Source of the DNA: Asterella californica
Lineage: Eukaryota > Streptophyta > Marchantiopsida > Marchantiales > Aytoniaceae
NCBI GenBank assembly: GCA_036924285.1
Contig: JAYKYS010000005.1
Coordinates: forward strand, 25,146,001 to 25,210,000
Length of the DNA: 64,000 nt
Reading direction: 5' to 3'
Shown: positions 57,789 to 64,000 of the stretch, one piece after another
Position numbering within the stretch: position 1 is the first letter of the stretch
Layout: every line of letters begins with the position of its first letter
Notes under the pieces: generated by a model
Seen by the model: the letters and a program-made list of their open reading frames with translations, nothing else
Database searches by the model: none
Told to the model about the DNA's origin: nothing
Made by a program: the position numbers and the translations under genes

Positions 57789-59294
57789 TAGTGTCCCAAG
57801 ATTTCCTCTTTAGCCCATTGTAGCATAAAAGATTTCGTTCCCCAAGAAGATTTACACTAGTATTGCTGCTCTAAGTTATAAGATCTGTCCAAACTCACAA
57901 ACACGCAGGATTTATCAGAAATCTCGTCTTCTCACAAAACCACACGGCTTCCAGACTCTTCAGAAGGTGCCCTGGACCCTAACACCCAGTTACTAACTAA
58001 AATATCACACAATTACCCACTGAGAAGTATGGGAAGATGCTTTCTACTTCCAGGTCACGGCTTCCAATCTTCTCACGACTGTCTTCCTGAAGTATTTATC
58101 GACTTCCGGAGACTCAACGCGGCTTCTGACACCTCCAGAAGACTGTCCCTGCTTCGTAGATGTCAAATCATCCTTCTCTGTCACACATTGCTCTTCAATT
58201 TTCGATGGGTTAGATTAATCACAGGGTGTATGCTCCTTGTAGCCTTCGCAAGCTTTTGCATACGTAAACGATCTTTCTGCAGCACTACAACGACATTCGC
58301 ATCCACGGATACTCCATAGAAGTCTCGAAAATCAAATAGAAGAAGGTGGGAAGATGAGAAGATGAGAAAAGATGAGGAAGAAGGGAAAATCCAAACAAGA
58401 GGAAACAAGATGAAAAGAAGAAATCATGATTTCGATAGGCTTATAGTCCGAATCTTGATTAACAAGCCATCCTTGCTTGTAGTAATCTGAGGAAGAAGAT
58501 TAAAAATCTGCTTACGGTTACACAATCTTTCAATCGAGGATGTCATCTTCTATTGTGGAAAGAATGCTTCTTTCTTCTTCTGTCTTTGCTCCGACTACTC
58601 TGACTTCAAGGACCACTCTCCCATAGGTCAGTCTGTACGTGGATCCAAAGTGCTCCATTGGATGACAAGCTTGGACTCTCCACAGCTTCTAACAATCACC
58701 GCCACTCAAGAGAAGGCCTCTCATGCACAATTGGGTATGAATTCGAGAAAACCCACTCCTCAAAGCAAAGCTTCTGCAGTCAAATCTGAAATCAATTCTC
58801 CGAGAAGAATGTACATTGCCTCCTGGAAGCTCACTCCATCCACTTTCTATCACTACCCCTGGACACACCAGCCTAGAAGCAAGATTGCAAGATGATGTCA
58901 TTCCCTGTCTATGCTGTCTACTATTATCTCTTTTTAATCTCCCGTTGGGAGCGGAGATGCAGACCTACTCTATGTAATCTAGCTCAATGCGCGTAGTACA
59001 TGTGTGTTGAAATCCTACCTAGGCACCCTCTTTATACAATCGTCTTTGAGTCGTAGGGGAGAGATCCCTTCCAATCGCAACTCACAGTCAAAGAAAATGA
59101 GGCGCTGTCAGAAGACCACCACCTCCAGGCTTCGATTCTCTTCTTAGTTTGGAACTACTTTCCTACTCCTACCGTTGCCTACCCTGTCACATGAACAGTC
59201 ATCTAAAAATAAAGTGAGAGTTGCATATCTTAAAATAGCAGATTCTGATTCCTACGCAAAATAGTCCTGTCAACTGATTATTTACCTCTACTGC

Positions 59295-60754
59295 CTATTC
59301 CTGATCGTCAGATGTAATCTTAATGAGATCCTCACCTACTTGATCTCCTAATTCGGCTTTTGATAACGTGGGATGCCCTGTTGGTACCTCTGGTGCGGCT
59401 GAGGTGACTACCTCTTCGATGCTCGTAATGTGGACTTCTGGTGAGGCTTCGGAAGTCAAAAGAGACTTATGAGAAGCTGAGTCCACATGCGCTTCTTGAC
59501 TCTTCTGCTCCACCTGTTCGACATTGATAGCTGAGGTGATATCATAGTGGTCAGAGATAATCACCTCTTCCACTCTAAACACTTGAGAAGACACCTCTGC
59601 TTCATGTCTTCCGGTCTTCTAGAAGACACCTTGTCTTCCGGGGCTTCTTCTATCTTCTTCTCGGCTTCCAACATTGTCACCAACAAGTGGACAGCGAGAT
59701 CGAACTCCTCCTTGTCGAGATCATTGCCAATCACTGGTCTTGATGTATGAGAAGACGTAGCAGCATGTTGGAGAATCGAGAGATGACTATAAAGAATCTT
59801 CAAGTCCTCAATCTGCCGATCCAGGTAGCGGAACATGTTCTCCTTATAGTCCATTAATATCTCCTTGGAAGCGTAATTTCATTCATGAGAGAGGGTCAGA
59901 AGCTTCCTATCCGCAGTGAAGTTAAACTTCTTCCGAAGCGCTTCCTCCATCTATGCCATGATCTCCTTGGCACAGGCTTCTGCTTCTTCTCGTTGCTTCT
60001 TCTCTACTGCGGCATGAGCTTCCGCGGCTTCTCGCAGTGCACTCCATGTCGTCTTCTCTTCTGCGAGACCAGTCAACTTACCCATGATCCGTAGAATCTC
60101 CTGCTCGCGCTGCTGAATTCGCGTCTGTAACTCTTGGTTGCTCTTCCGTAGCTGAGTCAACTCCTTGGTAGAAGCAGAAGCTTCCGCCTTATACTTCACG
60201 GTCATCTTCTCTATAGTGCGAAGGTTGACTTTTACAACTTCTTGCTTCTGCTTCTGGACCTCTTCCTCCTGCATCAAGGTCCATAGATCGAATCCAGGCT
60301 GCAATGGCTTCTCTTGAGCCATCGCGTGCTTCTCCACCAATTCCATTGCTGAATGGATCTCCGAACTGAAGAAGACGCTGAACTCTTCCAGCCGTCTTGT
60401 CGTAGAAGACAAGTTCATCCTCACGAATTGGTCTGAGATATCTTCTCAGTCTTTCAGAGACATGGATATCTCTTCCACCACTGTGGTCTTCTCCTTGTAC
60501 GCATTGGAAGATGCTACTCTCCATGTCTTCCGAGGTGGAAGATCTCTTCCCATCGCAGAAGCAGTCCTCTTCGACGCGCTTCCTCGAGTCACCGTCGGCA
60601 CATCAATTCTTGTCTTGGCTTCTGGAGTCTTCGGAAGACTCCATGTAGTCGTAGAAGTTGTCTTTCGCGTGATCTTGGTGCTGGGCGTGTCATCCTGTGA
60701 ATCCGACTCAGATCCAGAGTGGATGGTCGGGAAAGATGTACTATTCTGAGGCAC
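59295..60754 (-). pseudogene. coiled-coil protein gene with three in-frame stops
   Basis: 60754 down to 59561 is one frame interrupted only by TGA at 60446-60448, TAG at 59951-59953 and TGA near 59880; a further 99 codons (59594-59295) follow in another frame. The N-terminus is Ser/Thr-rich (SGSESDSQDDTPSTKITRK). The middle is a long heptad-rich coiled coil (EEEVQKQKQEVVKVNLRTIE, QELQTRIQQREQEILRIMGK, REAAEAHAAVEKKQREEAEA). The C-terminal part is acidic (EFDLAVHLLVTMLEAEKK). Each stop could come from CGA or CAG by one C-to-T change. I do not recognise the family. Confidence 0.65.
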
Positions 60755-60833
60755 ACCTCCTAGGTGACATCTTCCTCAGTGGCGACGCGTCTTCTGTGTC
60801 GTTGGAGTCGTCTTCTCTCATCGTAATTGACTT

Positions 60834-61560
60834 TTATTGAGTGTTTGGTCCCGCTTGAGACACCAGACTGGGAGAGGAAGACATGGAAGCTGCCTGGTCT
60901 TCTTCCTCCGAGGTCCCTTCCTTCACCTCTCGCTGTCCCATTGGTCCATACTTAGCCAACTGATCTTCCTTCCGGTCCCTCTTGGAGACGTACAGATAAC
61001 AGAATAACGGAGTGAGATGCCCTCCTACTGGGATACCCAAGTACACTAGCTCGACCTGGATGTAAGTGTGGAAGAAGGCGTCCAAGTTGACGATATGTCT
61101 TTCTCAGATAACTTCCAAGAACTCCACGTCTTGACCTCCAAGGTATCTCACCTTCTGGACCTTTCCCTTGGAGAAAAGGTGAAAGTACAACTTCTCCAGA
61201 AGACCGCTTCTTCGACTCCCGATAAGCTTCCACCTTCCATCCATTCCTCCCTGTCTGTCTTACAAGAAGATGCATGTAGTACTATCAGATACATGCCATT
61301 TCCCTGAGATCATCAGCAGAACCTTCTTCTCCAACTCATACCCACGGTTCTACTTCTGACTGATGAAAAGCTCTACGTCACCACTCCACCGTCTAAGAAG
61401 ATGATCTTCCCCGAGCAATCTTTGCATTGACAAGTTCACGGTTGCGCGGAGGCAATGCTGCCTAGACCTCCTCTAGAATACTCTGGTCTGCGAGGTTCCA
61501 GTTCCACGTGAAGAAGTCGAGACCCAACTCCTTAATGAAAGATTTGGTCTCAACCAACTC
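60834..61560 (-). pseudogene. second broken gene of the insertion
   Basis: Minus-strand pieces in several frames read sensibly when taken in order: TKSFIKELGLDFFTWNWNLA (about 61545-61485), MHLLVRQTGR-GWKVEAYRES (61275-61210), then DAFFHTYIQVELVYLGIPVGG and an acidic/Ser-rich end (REVKEGTSEEEDQAASMSSS) closing at TAA near 60836. No known domain recognised. It lies just upstream of the coiled-coil gene on the same strand. Confidence 0.5.
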
Positions 61561-61796
61561 TGCTTGCGATAACACCAACCCTCGAGGATGCCATCGACAT
61601 GTTCGAGCTTCTGTTACACTAAACTACACATATTTGCTGTGAACCTAAGGTTCAATCCTTATCAGATCCTCACAGTCCAGTTTCCACTCTCAGAAGACAA
61701 ATCTAGTCTTCCAAAAGACATCTATTCTGTCTTCTTAAATTCTAACCGTGATTCTTAAGTACTTACTGTCTTCCGAACTACATCTAAACAATCCTA

Positions 61797-62235
61797 ACTA
61801 AGTAAAGCACCGCATGGATTTCGATATGATGTGTCTCGAGTCGTTTCGATATTATGAAACAAAAATATCCATAGCTAAAAAAGAGACTATATCCATCCAA
61901 ACAATACTCGTAATAAAATATTTTTAAAATATATTCTCCAATATAGAACTCTAATCCTCGAAACATAAAAAACACACGAAGCATAAAGTAAAAACTCTCA
62001 TAAATCTTTGAAGAAATCTAAAAGAAGTACTCTATAATCCTAAAAAACCTAAAAATATTTAATATTCATTCATTTTTGTAGAGAACAAAAAAGTCAAAAA
62101 AAAAAGTCAAAAAAAAAAAGCAAAAACTGCACAAAAATATCTACACTAACCCACCCAAAAACTCTACCACTCTAACTCAACCCTCTCTCTCTACCCTCCC
62201 GCACCCGGCAGCCGCACCACACCATCTCAGGCCTG
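61797..62235 (-). repeat. 5' leader of the decayed non-LTR copy
   Basis: Matches 40060-40580: GATGTGTCTCGAGTCG, CCATAGCTAAAAAAGAGA, an A-rich stretch and a pyrimidine-rich end with CTCTCTCTACCCTCCCGCAC. The CG-alternating tract of the intact copy is missing. Confidence 0.8.
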
Positions 62236-64000
62236 TGAGATACAAGTTCACGGTGGGATGTTTAGGCCACCTGTTCGTTAATAATGTTCACATTCTTCCA
62301 GGAGGAGAAGGACGTACATGCTGGTGAGAAGTGTTCTGACCCTTCTGGGTGCTGCGGTTTTGACAGCGACAAATAGAGGCAAGGTACAACAGAGAAACAT
62401 TAATGTAACATCAAAGCACAGGTGAACTAGAGAGGCATCGAGGCACTGGACTCTGGAGGGGTTACGAGGAACGAGAATAAGGTAGAGACTACGAGGTCAC
62501 TTTGTGCGAGCTATTTCGACACACACATGCTTTCAGAAGTTGACTTTCGATTGGCGCCCTTTGTCGCTAACGACTGGATTGCAGGGACGCGTCACACTCC
62601 TAGTGCACGTCACACTCCTAGTGCATCTGTTGAGTATCTTCATAATCACGATGATTTCAGACCATTTTTACGAAACCGAGGTTTTCATAACAGCACACGA
62701 AAGTCATAGACCGTCCCTTTAACTCGATGAGCGTGGATACGTTCTGATCTGCGGGAAATTGCAGGAGTATTTCCCTTGAAATTACACAAGGATATCCCAT
62801 GGAAACCCCAGCAATATGTTCTACTTGCGTGAAAGAGAGAAACTGGGCGGGCATAGTAAAAGGTGCAGTGTAGAGACCCCAGCAATATGTTCTACTTGCG
62901 TGAAGGAGAGAAACTGGGCGGGCATAGTAAAAGGTGCAGTGTAGAGATTACTGCATGGTACAACTGCACTGATGATTAGAACGCTTCTTTCGTTTGGTGG
63001 TTTGACAAACAGGCGGAAACATGTAACTGCTCCAGACATATGAAACGAACAGGTGACGAACATAATCGAGAAGACGTACTGTCAGACGTTACCAGTATCG
63101 AATTTATGTGTGGGCCATGGGCAAAAGGAGTCGCATCACCAAGCACGGAGATATGCAGCTCAAAATGAGCCCTCGGAGTTACACACCGTTCTCACTCAGC
63201 GTTCGACTCCTTCCAGCAACAACTGTAAGTTTCAGGCCGGACCGTGCAGCCAGCAAGGCACATCTTTCCACCATCGACTAATACATTTTAAATTTTTAGA
63301 TCAACTTTTCCTGTATGAACCTGAAGATTTATTCATCGTGAAGATTCGTGAAGATTTATTCATCTTTATCTGTAAGTTTCCACTGACAGTCTCCTCAATC
63401 CACTCTTATGTTCCCGCCCTCACTTTCTCTCGCTAAAACACTCTTTACCTTGTGGTATCACTGTAAATCCTACGTGGTGGATCTCGGGACCAGGTGCAAT
63501 AGCATGCATTTCACGAATCTCCAGTGATTTAGTGTACTGCTTACCACATAAGCGGGAAAATACGAATGATCACATGCGTAAGCTGTAATCAAACCATGAA
63601 TGACATGAAGTACAAGGACAACTCTCCACTTAGCAGTTCATAAAACCAGGTCAACTACCTGCTGCCGGCAGATAAGAGCGAAATCCGAGAATAGGCAAGG
63701 TCGTGGTTATATCGCTTGGAAAGCAGGTAGAAGGCGCTTTCCTTATGCAACTAGAAAGTAAACGAAAACTTCAAGAACTGATGCTGAGCAAGGTGACAAC
63801 TTCAATGTTTCTAGAAATTATTCTCCCATATAACTGAACCTGGGCCGCAGCGCGTGCTGAAAACAAAAGCGAATGCGTGAAGATGTTTACATGGCAGACA
63901 GATAATTTCTCCCTTGAAATCCATCAGGGGAGATGTCCACTCTCGAGGATAACCTGACCCTGAATTCCTACGACTCTCAGACCTGCAACATCAACGCTTG
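62236..64000. other. right end of window, no gene recognised
   Basis: More GC-balanced than the AT-rich repeats. Only short frames occur (longest 127 codons at 63053-63436), none recognisable. 62588-62623 holds two copies of ACGTCACACTCCTAGTGC, and 63330-63366 repeats GTGAAGATTTATTCATC with small changes. It may be UTR or intron of a gene beyond the window. Confidence 0.3.
62805..62946. repeat. 71-bp perfect-type tandem duplication
   Basis: ACCCCAGCAATATGTTCTAC...GTGCAGTGTAGAG at 62805-62875 is repeated at 62876-62946 with a single difference (AAAGAG versus AAGGAG). Confidence 0.95.

Larger units (their letters stand above)
57789..61796 (-). mobile_element. ~4.0 kb insertion of unknown type within the non-LTR copy
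   Basis: The non-LTR copy is continuous with its intact relative up to about 57788 (GAGCATCTTTGT) and resumes near 61797 (AGTAAAGCACCGCATGG), so what lies between is an insert. It has no RT, transposase or integrase I can recognise and no clear long terminal repeats. It holds two broken minus-strand genes and is dotted with GAAGAC/GTCTTC (at least 25 occurrences by eye), in the non-coding ends as well as the coding part. A non-autonomous LTR-type or other mobile unit is the likeliest reading. Confidence 0.65.

Noticed and set aside
61068..61307. Plus-strand 79-codon frame in the insertion
   Set aside because: The minus strand reads more coherently (helical, charged protein with an acidic end) and lies upstream of the coiled-coil relic.
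1..64000. tRNA or rRNA genes
   Set aside because: A visual search for T-arm-like GGTTCGAATCC blocks and rRNA landmarks found nothing convincing; tRNAscan-SE would be decisive.

Overview
The window looks like nuclear DNA of a land plant. Two spliced genes are recognisable and both are of plant type: the 3' end of a PP2A B56/B' regulatory-subunit gene, and a complete 13-exon gene for a triple-FKBP-domain, TPR-containing immunophilin (FKBP62/ROF1 type). The rest is AT-rich, gene-poor and full of retroelements at different stages of decay. An early-diverging plant (bryophyte or lycophyte) fits the mobile-element repertoire, but this is inference and nothing here fixes the species.

Layout. 1-1638: last two coding exons of the PP2A B' gene, followed by its probable 3' UTR. 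2.8-7.6 kb: no gene; small tandem duplications and short fragments of dispersed repeats. 7650-16162: an old Ty3/Gypsy-type LTR retrotransposon, riddled with stops and missing the integrase end plus about a third of its 3' LTR. 17086-27242: a younger full-length relative with 2.1 and 2.0 kb LTRs that differ at roughly 30-35 sites by eye, a long gag frame, a protease frame and a nearly intact pol. 27.2-36.5 kb: nested relics of the same Gypsy group (including an inverted repeat of two diverged fragments), a pentanucleotide tract and several diverged tandem repeats. 36.7-40.6 kb: a non-LTR retrotransposon on the minus strand with one uninterrupted 1014-codon frame carrying reverse transcriptase and a C-terminal restriction-like endonuclease. 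41918-45906 (minus): the immunophilin gene. 46.3-51.7 kb: AT-rich DNA with LTR-like relics. 51.7-54.1 kb: a broken gene with a possible HUH/YxxK replication-protein signature. 54.84-62.24 kb: a second, decayed non-LTR copy, split by a roughly 4 kb insertion that holds a coiled-coil pseudogene and is strongly enriched for the hexamer GAAGAC/GTCTTC. 62.2-64 kb: no recognisable gene, one 71-bp tandem duplication.

How the parts relate. The two host genes are unrelated housekeeping or stress genes separated by about 40 kb of transposon DNA. The Gypsy copies share a 157-bp repeat unit in the LTR and recurrent reading-frame features (a TGA at one codon of the RNase H region in three copies; a pro/pol overlap), which may be family traits rather than random decay. 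Least explained are the Rep-like relic near 53.3 kb, the GAAGAC-rich insertion, and the intact non-LTR frame next to the immunophilin gene.
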